NCBI GenBank assembly: GCA_011799875.1
Contig: CM022302.1
Span: 326,533,385-326,597,384 of the forward strand
Direction of reading: 5' to 3'
Length of the DNA stretch: 64,000 nt
Origin: Thinopyrum elongatum
Taxonomy: Eukaryota > Streptophyta > Magnoliopsida > Poales > Poaceae
The position numbers were made by a program, and so were the translations under genes. The notes beneath the pieces were generated by a model. It made no database searches and was not told the DNA's origin. It worked only from the letters and a program-made list of their open reading frames with translations. Positions 46,671-58,519 of the stretch are shown here, in pieces (the first letter of the stretch is position 1; the number at the start of each line of letters is the position of its first letter).

Positions 46671-46683
46671 TGGTATCAGAGCC
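46671..46683 (+). promoter_or_regulatory. Primer-binding site of the chromovirus
   Basis: TGGTATCAGAGCC is an exact match to the initiator tRNA-Met type site, 3 bases after the LTR end. Confidence 0.9.
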
Positions 46684-47282
46684 GACTGCCTCTAGGAAGC
46701 CCCCTTTCCAACTCCTTGGCCGAAGTTGAGTCTAGTGGTCCAAAACTATTTTACTAACTTGGCTGTGTGGCTTACGGGCCCACGTCGCCAATTGGGTGGT
46801 ATTAGGATCTTTTACTCCTTGACCTTTACTCTGGGACTCTGACCTCTCTTCTATTCGGGTTAAAATTTTACTAACTCCAACATTAGGTTCTCGTGATCAC
46901 ATCCACCCGGAGTTCTGAAATATCCCCCCTTGCTTCGAGATTGTGGACCAGGTTCTGCTTACAGGATCCTTTTATTGAGGGCACCCTGTGTTGTCGCTTG
47001 CAGATTCCTCGCTCCAATAGTTTTCTCTGACATTGATGTAGCCTTTGCTATGTCTCATTGTGTACTTTCCTACCGCGTGCCTGCGCGCTGCCTAGATGTC
47101 TAGCCCTCCCTTTTCTACTGTCGTAATGCCGGATACTAACCAAGGCTATGAGTGGATTCGAATGTCTGGTGCAAATATGATGAAGTATCTATTGCACTTC
47201 CTTCTGTTGTGCGTGTTACTTCATGAATCATTCCATACACATGCAGTTTTTCTTGCTAAACTGCCCCTGTTGATTTGGCAGG

Positions 47283-50200
47283 ATGGCTGACGATCCTCCA
47301 CCTCCACCCTATATTGCCGCCATGATGCAGCAGTTTGAACTCAACCGTCAGCAGTTTGAGCTCAACTGTCAGTTTATGACCGGAGTATTGGCTCAATTCC
47401 CAACTCAGAATGCTCAGCAACAGAATGCTCCAATAACTCTGCCAGAATTTGTGCGCCCCAGTCCATCCGTTTTCTGCAACTCCACCAATCCTATGGATGC
47501 TGATGATTGGCTTCGTGACATCCTGTTTAAGATGGAGTCAGCTAATGTTGCTCCTGACAGTTACGTCACCTTTGCGACATTCCACCTGAAGGGCCCAGCT
47601 GCTCAATGGTGGGAAAGCCACAAGGCTATGTTGCCTGCGGAGACTGTAACCACTTGGCAGGAATTTCAGTCAGCTTTTCATGCACGGTACATTCCTCAAG
47701 GTCTGATAGACCAGAAGAAGAAGGAGTTCCGCAAACTCTCACAGGACAAAATGACTGTGGATGAATATCAGAGGAAATTTATCGAACTGTCCCGCTATGC
47801 TGAGGATGACGTCAACACCGACACTCGCAAGCAGGAGAAATTCCGTGAAGGACTACGTACTGATATAAAACTTGCACTTGCTGTCCATGATTTCACAGAC
47901 TTCGCAACGCTTGTCAGCAAATCTTTCCAAGTTGAAACAGCTCTGACTGAGTACCAGGAGTCGCTCAAGCGTACTCGAGATGTCGGCTCGTCTTCCGGTC
48001 GACCTACTCAGAAATGTCGAGTCTGGATCCCTCACAATATTCATCATCGACCTGCTCCAACACCAAGGCCGTCATATGCTGCACCTCGTCTGCCCCCACC
48101 ACCAAGGCAACTGAACATTTCAAGTGGACAGCCCAATGTTGGTGTTTCTCCCCATAATGATGGTCTGTGCCACCAGTGTGGATAGCCAGGGCACCGTGCT
48201 TTTAATTGTCATCAAGGTCAGCCTCAGAATGCATCACATCATCCTGTTGTTCGTAGGAAGGGCCATCGGACCCATCATTCCAGAAATCGTAGTGCCAGAC
48301 TACCTGCTAGTCAACTTGTTCATGTCAACCAAGTCAACATGGAAGAAGCTCGACAGGACCCCAAGATTGTGATGGGCACCCTTCTAGTGAATTCAATCCC
48401 AGCTTCAGTCCTCTTTGATTCTGGAGCATCGCACTCCTTCATGTCCGAAAGTTTTGCGCGAAGCCATGATATACTTTTCGAGGAGATGTCCATCCCATTA
48501 GTAATCCATTCACCTGGGGCTAATTGGCAAACTACCATGGTTAGCCACGGTAACCACATTGTGATTGGAGGATTGATGTTCCCCGTTTCACTCATTGCTC
48601 TCAAGACCTCCAACATAGACATTATTCTCGGTATGGACTGGTTGAAGCCTCATAAAGCTTTGATTTACTGTGCCACTGAAACAGTCCGCCTCACACACCC
48701 TTCCGGTCAGACTATCAGATACTCAGCTCGTACAGTGCAGGACGCTGAAGCTCAGATATATGTTCTAAATGCATTGAACGCTTCACCTCTTGAAGGCATC
48801 GAGAACATTCCAGTTGTTTGTGATTTCCAAGACGTCTTTCCAGAAGAACTTCCAGGAATACCCCCTGCTAGAGCTGTTGAGTTCGTCATCGACTTGAAGC
48901 CTGGCACAACTCCTATTGCGAAGCGTCCTTATAAAATGCCTCCGCACCACCTTCTTGAACTTAAGGAGGAAATCGACACGTCACTTAAGAAAGGTTTCAT
49001 CCGCCCCAGTTCCTCTGCTTGGGGAGCACCTTCACTCTTCGTTAAGAAGAAGGATGGAACTAACCGATTGGTTCAGGATTATCGGCCCATTAACCAAGCT
49101 ACAATCCAGAATAAATATCCGCTTCCTCGGATCAATGATTTGTATGATCAACTTGCCGGTTCCTCAGTATTCTCTAAGCTTGATTTGAGATTGGGATACC
49201 ATCAGATCCGTGTTCGTGAAGAGGATATTCCCAAGACTGCATTTGTTACTCGTTATGGCTCCTACGAGTACACTGTCATGTCATTTGGCTTAACAAATGC
49301 TCCAGCCACATTCTCCCGCTTGATGAATTATATATTCATGGATTACCTTGACAAGTTCGTCGTGGTTTATCTAGATGATATTCTGGTCTATTCAAAGAAT
49401 AAGGAAGAACATGCTGAACACCTCCGTCTTGTACTGGAAAGGCTCCGAGAACACCAGTTGTATGCCAAGTACTCCAAATGTGAATTCTGGCTATCTGAAG
49501 TAACCTACCTTGGTCATGTAATTTCCAAAGATGGAATTGCCGTTAACCTAGAACGAGTTCAGGCTATTCTTGATTGGACTCCTCCAAAGAACGTCAAGCA
49601 AGTAAGAAGTTTTCTCGGCCTTGCAAGTTATTGCCGTCGATTTGTCGAGAACTTTTCTAAGATTGCTAAGCCCCTGACTGATCTGCTTCACAAGGGCGTT
49701 AAATTTGAATGGACAGAAAAATGTCAGGAAAGTTTTCAAGCACTCAAAGACAAGCTAACATCTGCCCCAGTACTATCTCCTCCAGATACCCGCAAAGACT
49801 TCGTGATTTATTGTGATGCATCCCGTGAAGGATTAGGTTGTGTCCTAATGCAAGAGCGTAAAGTGATTGCCTATGGCTCTTCTCAGTTGCGCCCACATGA
49901 AGAGAATTATCTGGTACATGATCTAGAACTAGCTGCTGTGATCTATGCATTGCAGTTGTGGCGACATTACCTTCTCGGTAATCGTTGCGAGATCTACACG
50001 GATCATAAAAGTCTGAAGTACTTGTTCACTCAACCATCTCTAAACCTCCGTCAGCAAAGATGGATGGAGGCCATTGCGGACTATGATTTGGGTATATCCT
50101 ATACCCCTGGCAAGGCTAACATGATGGCTGATGCCTTAAGCCGCAAGTCCTATTGCGACCACCTCATGGTTAGGCGAGCTCAACCTCGTCTTTTTGAAGA

Positions 50201-51707
50201 ACTATGCAAGCTGAATCTGCTTATTGTTCCACAGGGATCTCTTAATAACCTTGTGATACAACCAGATCTTGAGAAAGCTGTTAAGGATGCGCAAGCTAAA
50301 GATGCTGAAGTTGATCTGATGAAGAAAGACCTTCACCTTGTAAAGTACAGGGATTTCTCGCTGTCTGAAGATGGAACCTTGTATTTTAGAAACCGCATTG
50401 TCGTACCTCGCTTCGAGCTTATGACTGACAAAGTCTTGAAGGAGGCACATGATACCCCGCTGTCTATTCATCCGGGTAGCACCAAGATGTATCGTGATCT
50501 CCGTCAAAGGTACTGGTGGTCTAGAATGAAGCAAGACATTGCTCGATATGTTGCTGAATGTGATGTGTGTCATCGCGTTAAAGCAGAACATCAGAAACCA
50601 GCTGGAATTCTGCAACCACTTCCTATTCCTCTATGGAAATGGGATAAGGTTCAGATGGATTTCGTTACAGGACTTCCCAGGTCACAGAAAGGTCACGATG
50701 CTATTCTTGTCATCGTCGACCAACTCTCTAAAGTTGCACACTTTCTGCCCGTCAAGGAAACTATCACTGCTAGTCGGTTAGCAGAGTTGTATATCTCTAG
50801 AATTGTATCACTCCACGGTATTCCGAAGGAGATCAGTTCGGACCGTGGTGGTCTTTTCACTTCCAAATTCTGGGAAAGTTTCCAAACAGCTATGGGAACT
50901 CATATTACCTGGAGTTCAGCTTATCACCCCCAATCCCAAGGCCAAGTCGAGCGAGTCAATCAAGTGCTTGAAGACATGCTGCGGGCTTGTGTTATTTCTT
51001 TCGGCAAGAAGTGGGAAGAATCTCTCCCGTATGCCGAGTTCTCTTATAACAACAGCTATCAAGCCAGTTTGAAGATGGCCCCCTTCGAAGTACTCTATGG
51101 ACGTAAGTGTCGAACCCCTCTGAATTGGTCAGAAACTGGGGAACGACCGCTCGTGGGTCCAGATATTATTCAACACGCCGAAGAACAAGTTCGAATTGTC
51201 CGGGAAAACCTCAAGGCGGCTTAGGACCGCCAGAAGAGCAACTATGATCGCAAACGATGGGGTTTGACTTATCAACCTGGTGATCAGGCTTATCTTCGTG
51301 TCACTCCTATGAAAGGCACTCACCGTTTTGGAATCAAGGGCAAGCTAGCTCCACGCTATATTGGTCCTTTCCGCATTGTTGCAAGGCATGGACAGGTGGC
51401 GTATAAATTGGAATTGCCGCCGCAATTCTCTCATATCCACGACGTCTTCCATGTGTCGCAACTTCGTCAATGCTTCAAGGAATCTCCACACCGAGCTGTG
51501 GATCACGAGGTGCTCGAATTGCAAGATGACCTATCTTATAAGGAGCATCCAATCCGCATTCTCGATGAAGCTGAACGTCGGACCCGTCAGAAGGTTACCA
51601 AGTTCCTCAAAGTGCAGTGGTCAAATCATACTGAAGATGAAGCCACTTGGGAACGCGAGGATAATCTTCGTGCGGAATACCCCGAACTTTTTCCTTCTAC
51701 CTCTTAA
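47283..51707 (+). pseudogene. Chromovirus gag-pol, one frame, two TAG stops
   Basis: A single 1475-codon frame starts MADDPPPPPYIAAMM. Gag capsid motifs (AAQWWESHKAM, FHARYIPQGL) come first. A CCHC knuckle at about 296-309 reads [17 protein letters not shown]. Protease DSGA ([12 protein letters not shown]) is near 379. RT has [14 protein letters not shown] and YLDD at 696-699. RNase H has [11 protein letters not shown]. The integrase zinc region is [11 protein letters not shown] plus CDVCH, and its DDE core reads [16 protein letters not shown] and [10 protein letters not shown] chromodomain-like end (IRILDEAERRTR, KFLKVQWSNH) begins near 1419. The only lesions are TAG at codon 301 (48183-48185) and TAG at codon 1314 (51222-51224). 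Both sit where CAG (Gln) fits the family, and both can come from one C-to-T change. Confidence 0.92.
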
Positions 51708-51743
51708 TTCTCGGGACGAGAATTCTTGTTAGTAGAGGAGATT

Positions 51744-54700
51744 TGTAACACCCCCAGTGGTTAGCCACAGTAATCCCATTTTGATAATGCCAAGTCAGCA
51801 TGATTATCAGTGCATGATCATCATTAACATCATATTGCATTTCAACTCCTAACCTCAAATTCAAATTTAAATGAAAGTGGAAAATAAAAGTTGTCCAACA
51901 TAGAAACTAAATTGTTCATTAAATAGCAAATAAATCTGAGACAATTCTAAAATTGAAACCAACATCATTGGAGTTGGGTAAGTGACTCAAACATCCCCAA
52001 ACAGTGACTAAAGACAATATTTAATTACCTTTTATTTAATTTAAAACAAATATGAAATGATGTTTTGCCCAAACTAGTTTTTGGTGTTAGGGTATAAAGC
52101 ACTGGAGTTTTGTGACTAGTTCACATATTTTACAAAACTAATTGTGAGGCCACACGTTATTGCAAAAACAGAAAACAGAAAAGAAATTAAGCAAAAAAAA
52201 GGAAAGCAACCCCCCTCCCCACTGGGCTCCGGCCCAGCAGGCCACCGGCCCAATTGGGCAAACGCCCAACCGGCCAAGCCCACCCCACTCCTTATCCCCT
52301 CACCCCCCGCAAACCCTAATCCCCGTCACCCCCACTCCACCCCCACTCCCCGATCCCCTTCTCCCCCCCCTCTCGTTCTGGATCGGGCGCGGCCCCGCCT
52401 CCCCGCGCCCCCGAAGCGCCGACCGCGCCCCCGACGCGCCGACCGCGCCCCGACGCCGCTCGCCGTTGCCGCTCGCCTCCTCCTCTACCTCACCGTCCGA
52501 CGCCGCGCCGCTGCGCCCCGAGATCGTTTCCGTCGTCGCCTCCTCGTCGCCGACCACCTCGACCCACCCCGAGCCCGCTGCCCTCCCCGACCGGCCCCTG
52601 TGAGCCGCCGTCCCTACTCCCTTTCCTCTCTACTCCGGCGCCGGTCGCCGCGCGCGCGACGCACCCGCGCCCCTGCTCGCCGTGCCCCGTGACGCCCGCG
52701 CCGCTCGTCCCGCTTGCCCTCCCCGAGCTGTTGCCGCTGCTCTTTTGCTGCTGCTGCTAGCACCGCCCGTCTCGCGTGCCCCGCCGCCTCCCCGACCGAC
52801 GCGCCTGCTCCCCTCGCCCTATCCCTGGCCTCGCCGTCCCGCTGCGCCCGCCGCGCCTCGCCCGTCCGCCCCGCTCGCCTTTCTGCCTGCTGCTGCCGCA
52901 TGCCACGCCGCGCCTCGCGCGCCCCTGGCCACCGTGTTCGGCCAACGGCCGCGCGCCCCGCCTGGCCACGCCCTCCCCCTGGCCTCGCCTCGATCGCTCG
53001 CCGTCGCCTGTGCCCGCGCGCGCACGCGCGCATCTGGGATGCCAGACGTGTCCAGCGCCGAACGGGCACAGCCCGGACAAGTCTGGTTGTGCCACTGACG
53101 AACGGGGCCCAGCCCCTGTAAATAATTAATAAAAATAATTAATTAATTAATTAGTTAATTAATCCTGATTAGGTTAATCTAACTAAGTAGTTAGTGTTAA
53201 TTAAACAGTAAATTAATTAGTTAACCACTAATTAACCTAACAGCCTATGACAGGTGGGACCCACTGGTCCTGACGTCATGCTGACGTCAGCAAGACACTG
53301 TTTCGGATAATGTTGATTTAAATAATTAAATAAATTCCAGAAATTAATAAAAACTTTAGAAAATCATATTAAATAATCCGTAACTCCGATGGAAAAACTT
53401 TGTACATGAAAATTGCTCAGAACGACGAGACGAATCCGAATACGCGGTCCGTTCGTCCGTCACGCGTCCCTAACTATCCGAACTTGCAACCGTTCCCCTC
53501 TTATCCTCTGTCCGATAATTCCAAAGACTCGGGAAATATCGTCAGATATTCTCTCGCTCCGTCTGATACTTGCAGTACTGCGTTAGACTACCCCTAGCAC
53601 CGTGTATCGTATTTGTCATGCTCATGTTTGCTCTATATTTATACTGTTTCCTCCCCCTCTTCTCTCTCGATAGAGCCGGTACCGACGCAGCTCCGGAGTT
53701 CGACGACCCCTGAAGACCTTGCCCTTGCCGCCGAGCAACCAGGCAAGCCCCCCCCTTTTTGATCATCCCGATATCGCCCATTCTATTTCTCATGCTTGCA
53801 TTAGAATTGCTGCTGCTGCTGCTTTACCTATTCTGATGCATAGCCTGTTCATTGTAACCTGCTGTTGATAATTACCTGCATATCCTAAACTGTTTAGTCT
53901 AGGATGGGTAGAGACCTATCAGTGACCCAACTTATCCCGACTGCCGCGCTGGATCGTCAGAAGACCCGATCAACGGGATTGAAGACCTGGCCCCGACACC
54001 GCACATCACCCCCTTTAGTTGTAACGACACTGCAGCGTTACTATCGAGTGCCGAGGGTGAAACCTCATGTAGCACTTCTGATGTTAACTCTGTAGAGTAG
54101 CTATTCGATCGTGGTCATCGAGGGTGATTCCTCCTTCACCACTTCCGGTAACGACGCTGTCGTACAACACCTCAAGTGTGAACCCAGCGAGGGTGATTCC
54201 TCCGAGTTCACCTTGACGGATACATCGAGTGGGAAATCAAACGAGGGTGATACCTCGGATTCCCTGATGTTATGGACACACGGATACTTGGACTTTACAA
54301 TGTTACTTGGATAGGCGGGTCGACCCTGAGGGGTACCCGCGTGCGCCTGAGTGGCGAGTGTTGTGAAGATGGGTGCCAGTGTGGTGCCCGAGTGTTGAAT
54401 ACGAGGCGCGGCCGGGCATTCTTAACCCTTGCAACAAGTCCTCGAGACGGGGCGACGGGGTCACATCTTTCGTGAGTCTCTGCTCGTTACCGCAAGCCCT
54501 AGTCCTAACGATTTGGATATTTGATCCGAGCAGGCCTCTGGTCTGATAGCACTAACCATCACATGGGCATAGTATGGGCGTTCTGCATCGTATGCATCAG
54601 CCGAAAGCTCTATCAGACGTCTAGTTCAGCATGGCGGCACAGACGGACCGGCGCCTTCCTGTAGTGTTGGTGCCTGGCTTCACCGTGTGCGCAACGACCC

Positions 54701-55756
54701 GGAGGGCGAGGGGCGATGGCCAAGACCCCCTTGCGCTTAGGATGTAGACCGGCGGGGACCTCTCTGCTGAGCTGTAGGTAGGGTTGCGATGTGTCGTTTG
54801 ACCGAGGCCGGGCATGACCCAGGAAAGTGTGTCCGGCCGGAGTTAATCGAGCGTGTTGGGTAAGTTGGTGCACCCCTGCAGGGAAGAACACTTCTATCGA
54901 TAGCCGGTCCTACGGTAAAGGACACTCGGAGTTGTATCCTGATTGATACAATTTAGAACTGGATACCTGTGATGAGACCTGTATATATGGCTCTGGGATT
55001 GCTTCTCGCAGGGAGTTGAGAAGGGATCTCCGGACGAGGTTAATGACTGTATGGCTCTGGGATTGCTTTCTCGCAGGGAGTCAAGAAAGGATCTCTGGGT
55101 GAGGTTGAGACTTAATGATACTGCTACCTTATATTGAACTGTTCTACTCTCTTCTACTGCTGCAAGACCGCTGAAGATGCTAGTCTTCGATAGGACTAGG
55201 TCTTCTCTCTATTCTGGCATTTCTGCAGCCCAGTCCACATATACAGCCTCCCTTTGAAAATGTTGCATATGTAGTGTAGATCCTTGCTTGCTGAGTACTT
55301 CTGAGTACTCACGGTTGCTTTGTTTTCCTTTTCTCCCCGTATCAGTTTGTCGTGACCAGAGGACGGAGCCCCCTGAGATAGATACCCCGTCGATCGACTA
55401 CTACTTCGACCCCGAGGATGGATGCTGCTACGAGTTGACTGACGACCAGGAGTAGGATCGGAGGGTCCCAGGCAGGAGGCCTACGCCTTTCGATCGTAGT
55501 GTTTTATTTTGCCCCGCCTTTCTAAAGGCCTTTCTGTTTCTGTTTCATATCTGTACTCAGATATCTGATGCTTCCGCTGACGCTTGTACGCAAGTTTATG
55601 TATTCGAGCCCTCGAGGCCCCTGGCTTGTAATATAAAGCTTGTATGACTTTATTTATGTTTTAGAGTTGTGTTGTGATATTTTCCCATGAGTCCTTAGGC
55701 TTGATCGTGTGCATTTGCGTGTATGATTAGTGCACGATTGAGCCGGGGGCGTCACA
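51744..55756 (+). repeat. 3' LTR of the chromovirus, 4.0 kb
   Basis: The order is: an AT-rich 5' part; a very GC-rich tract (52320-53100) that opens overlapping false frames; an ATTAATTAA-rich stretch (53120-53240); two TGACGTCA palindromes (53271-53278 and 53282-53289); a TATA-like ctatatttata at about 53633; 'gagggtgattcctc' repeats (54050-54260); and a duplicated 'tatggctctgggattgctt' block of about 70 bp (54985-55110). It ends GGGGGCGTCACA. I see no captured gene. Confidence 0.9.
53271..53289 (+). promoter_or_regulatory. Paired TGACGTCA (bZIP-type) palindromes in the LTR
   Basis: Two perfect 8-bp TGACGTCA sites are separated by 3 bases. TGACG pairs are the binding sites of TGA-class bZIP factors (as-1-like). 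Their place about 340 bases before a TATA-like sequence suggests a promoter element; activity is inferred. Confidence 0.45.
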
Positions 55757-56300
55757 AGATGCGCTGCGGTTGATGAGAGTACCGACGAAGCAGATCTGGC
55801 GACGTGGACAAGGCCGACACTGAATGGGCTGTGGTATAGTGGTGAATGAGCAGTCTACTTGTTTCTAGGGGAGGTGGGAGGGGTAGATGCGGCCGCAGAA
55901 GCAGATCCGGTGAGGTGGACGGCGCTGGCAGTGAATGGGCTCTAGTACGCCAGTGGATGAGCAGTCTAGGGTTTCAAGAGGCAAGGGGTAGAAAGGCCGA
56001 TAAAGTATGGACGTTGTGATGTAAGATGCTCTGGTGCTGTGGAGTAGTCGTTTTTGCGGGAGGGGGAGAGGAAATGGGGGTGCCGTGTGGTGGGGGGAAC
56101 TGGAAGTTACCAAAGCAACCCCGACCTATTATGTAAATGAGGGCCGTATTGTAACTATTGTTCTTCGTGCACCAAGGATATAAGGGGAATTTCACATGCT
56201 TAAGACTAGGTGGCAGAAATTTTAGAAGGAAGCGGGAGATTTTGCCGCCCGCGGGATCGTTCGTATCCAGTTTCAACTAATTTTGGACAGTGCTAGCGGG
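55757..56300 (-). promoter_or_regulatory. Possible promoter and 5' region of the broken minus-strand gene
   Basis: This is the DNA that adjoined 46092 before the chromovirus landed. On the minus strand it is C-rich and UTR-like (ccctagactgctcatccac and similar, repeated twice). No TATA box is convincing. Minus-strand frames here (56113-55865, 56276-55974) show no domain. Confidence 0.3.
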
Positions 56301-56990
56301 AAGGTCATGCGAGACTGTGTACACGGGGCACACGTCAGCAGTTAATAACTGGTATGAAGTCCACCCCAGAAAAAAAGACAATAACTCGGGATGATGCACC
56401 GATAACTTGGACGTTCACACGGGCGTGGCCAATCGTACGGGTGTAGAGGCACGTTCACAAAAAAACGGATCAAATGCTCAGCCTATGTATTTCTCGTGTA
56501 AATATATAATGTAGTGCCATTGGTTATTTATTTTAAACACAATGCATTGACGTGTTAATTTTAATTATATTGCACAGTAACAAATGGATAATATAGATGC
56601 ACAAAAGAAACGGATATTGTAGTCCGCTACTTAAAAGTGTTACCTCATATGATTACATGGCCTCCATTTCATAAATTGCATACCCGTTGAATTCATATGT
56701 GAATATTACATATATTACTTCATAATAGAACCTTAAAGCATCCAATACTAATGAATTTGAATGCAAAACTAACAATGGTGCATGTACATGATAACTACAG
56801 TGGTTGTTTGAAGAAACATCACTATAACTTTGGCATGCACAATTGAAAAAGACTATTTAAAAAAATATGATATGTGAGTGTCCAATCTTTGTAGCGTTGA
56901 ATCGATATTGTATCGTTGGCCACGATATGAAGTAGATATTGATTATGTTCAAGCGATGCACGTCCATGGTCGCTAGATAGTGATACGTGA
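56301..56990. other. AT-rich low-copy DNA, nothing recognised
   Basis: No frame, repeat or transposon terminus is convincing in this stretch. Confidence 0.4.
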
Positions 56991-56994
56991 ATGA

Positions 56995-57680
56995 ATTGTG
57001 CAATCTCTCTCACACGCATACATATCTCGTTTCTCCGTGGGCATCGGAATCACACAAGCGCACTTCGTGTATTTCTCTCCCTCCGTCAAGGTTAGAATTC
57101 GTCTTTCTACCCTGTCCCACAAGTCTCTCACACAAAACACACACACTCTCTCTGTCGAACACGCCCACCGCTTTAATTCCGCCCACCCACCTCCACTAAT
57201 GTCTCAACTATGTCTCGCACACCTCGATCTTGATACTAATCTATCTACTGGCTTCTCTCTCAAACACACACACACACACACACATACACTTCCCGACACC
57301 GAAGGAGTAGGGTGACACCTGGATCTTGATACTAATCTATCTACTGTCTTCTCTCTCAAACACACACACTTCCCGACATTGAAGGAGTAGGGTGACACCT
57401 CGATCTTGATACTAATCTATCTACCGGCTTCTCTCTCAAACACACACACACACACACTTGCTAGTTGTGCCTTTGTGCCTACCGCGCGCACACTCTCGAT
57501 ATGTCTTTCTCTCCCTCCCCCCTCCCCACCCCCCAACAATGACAGCAGAAGGGTGACACCTTGATCTTAATCTATGAATTGGCTTCTCTCTCAAACACAC
57601 ACACACACACACACACTCACTAGTTGTGTCTCTGTTCCTCGCTCACACACACTTGATATGTCTTTCTCTCCATAGCCCCC
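56995..57680. repeat. Tandem block with (AC)n microsatellites
   Basis: A unit reading 'ggtgacacc.cgatcttgatactaatctatcta' followed by 'ggcttctctctcaaacacacac' recurs at about 57225, 57312, 57393 and 57552. The (AC)n length differs between copies. The open frames are low-complexity. Confidence 0.8.
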
Positions 57681-57902
57681 CTCGATATGTAGATTTCTCG
57701 CGTGCGCACAACTGTAGTGACGATGACACTGAACCCAGTGTGCCTTGTTTTTACCGGCCTCATGTGATAGTTTTCACCCTGGTTTCTGTTAATTAACAAG
57801 GCAACCTTTTCTTTGTTACTACTAGTGAATTTGAGATTATTCGGGGCAGACATAAAATATATCACTTCAACCCAATTATCGCAGTAACTATTTAAAAAGA
57901 AA

Positions 57903-58419
57903 CTAGCAAGATGCTCGTGCGTTGCACGGAACATCAAGATGCATTTGCATGAGTAGTTTATCTTGTGGGAGAAAAGGATGAACGAGGGAAGGCCTTATTT
58001 GCAAATGTGGAGAGGGGTGTGGGTATCTTTTTGCAAAATTGCCATAGTTTCCTTCATATCCATCAGATATAAATCGGAGGGTCTATATTGCAGGATGGCA
58101 GGCACACCATCATCACCAACTCGGTTTTTTAGGCTGATCGTAATGGGAGTATCATAAGTGGTATCATGCATGCCAACTAGACTTTTTTGATGATGTGGCA
58201 CACAATTAAATGAGGAAAGAGAGGATGTGGTATCATATCATGATACCGTATCATATTAAATGTTGTACTACTTTGTGTCATGCATGGCAATTAATAAGGC
58301 AAGCTAAGATACTAACTTATGATACTATGCATTACGGAAGTAGTATCATACACTAGTATCATATGCATGATACGAGTAAATGATACTCCCCATTACGACC
58401 AGCCTTATAAGAGTAGGGA
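57903..58419 (-). mobile_element. Non-autonomous Helitron-like element A, with a nested MITE
   Basis: On the minus strand it begins TCCCTACTCTTATAA (from 58419) and ends with a hairpin-like CCGTGCAACGCACG plus AGCATCTTG and CTAG (57903). The flanks are A and T, the Helitron insertion rule. The sequence is split by a Tourist-like MITE (58132-58404). Without it the element is about 240 bp and matches copy C at 61773-62013 closely. Confidence 0.65.
58132..58404. mobile_element. Tourist/Harbinger-like MITE, 273 bp
   Basis: The inverted ends are GGCTGATCGTAATGGGAGTA and TACTCCCCATTACGACCAGCC complements. The TSD is TTA (58129-58131 and 58405-58407). The interior holds repeated 'gtatcat' words in both orientations. 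The TTA target and GGC-type end fit PIF/Harbinger MITEs. Confidence 0.85.
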
Positions 58420-58446
58420 TATATCTCTTGCATCGTCCACAATGAA

Positions 58447-58515
58447 CATCTGGTGGACTGGTTAGTGCCGGATGCTCGCAACGCGATGACCTGAGTTCAA
58501 ATTCTGTCTTAATAA
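58447..58515 (+). repeat. Possible tRNA-derived SINE remnant
   Basis: 'tggactggttagtgccgg' resembles a pol III A box region, and 'gacctgagttcaaattc' 30 bases on resembles a B box (GTTCAAATT). An 'aataaaactttagattttt' tail follows. The arm pairings of a tRNA are not preserved. The ends and TSD are unclear. Confidence 0.3.
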
Positions 58516-58519
58516 AACT

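Larger units (their letters stand above)
46093..55756 (+). mobile_element. Chromovirus Gypsy element (Tekay/Del-like) with very unequal LTRs
   Basis: Both LTRs start TGTAACACCCCCAGTGG. The left LTR is 46093-46667 (575 bp), the right LTR 51744-55756 (4013 bp). The perfect TSD is AGATG (46088-46092 and 55757-55761). A PBS of initiator-Met type is at 46671-46683. A single-frame gag-pol covers 47283-51707, and a purine tract (agtagaggagatt) precedes the right LTR. The clade call rests on a C-terminal chromodomain-like segment and on the long LTR. Confidence 0.92.

Noticed and set aside
52144..53129. Long overlapping frames on both strands in a GC-rich region
   Set aside because: The region lies wholly inside the chromovirus 3' LTR. 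Several frames are open at once from composition, and none shows a domain.
57000..57320. Plus-strand ORFs rich in His, Thr and Ser
   Set aside because: They are derived from (AC)n and 'ctctctc' tandem repeats.
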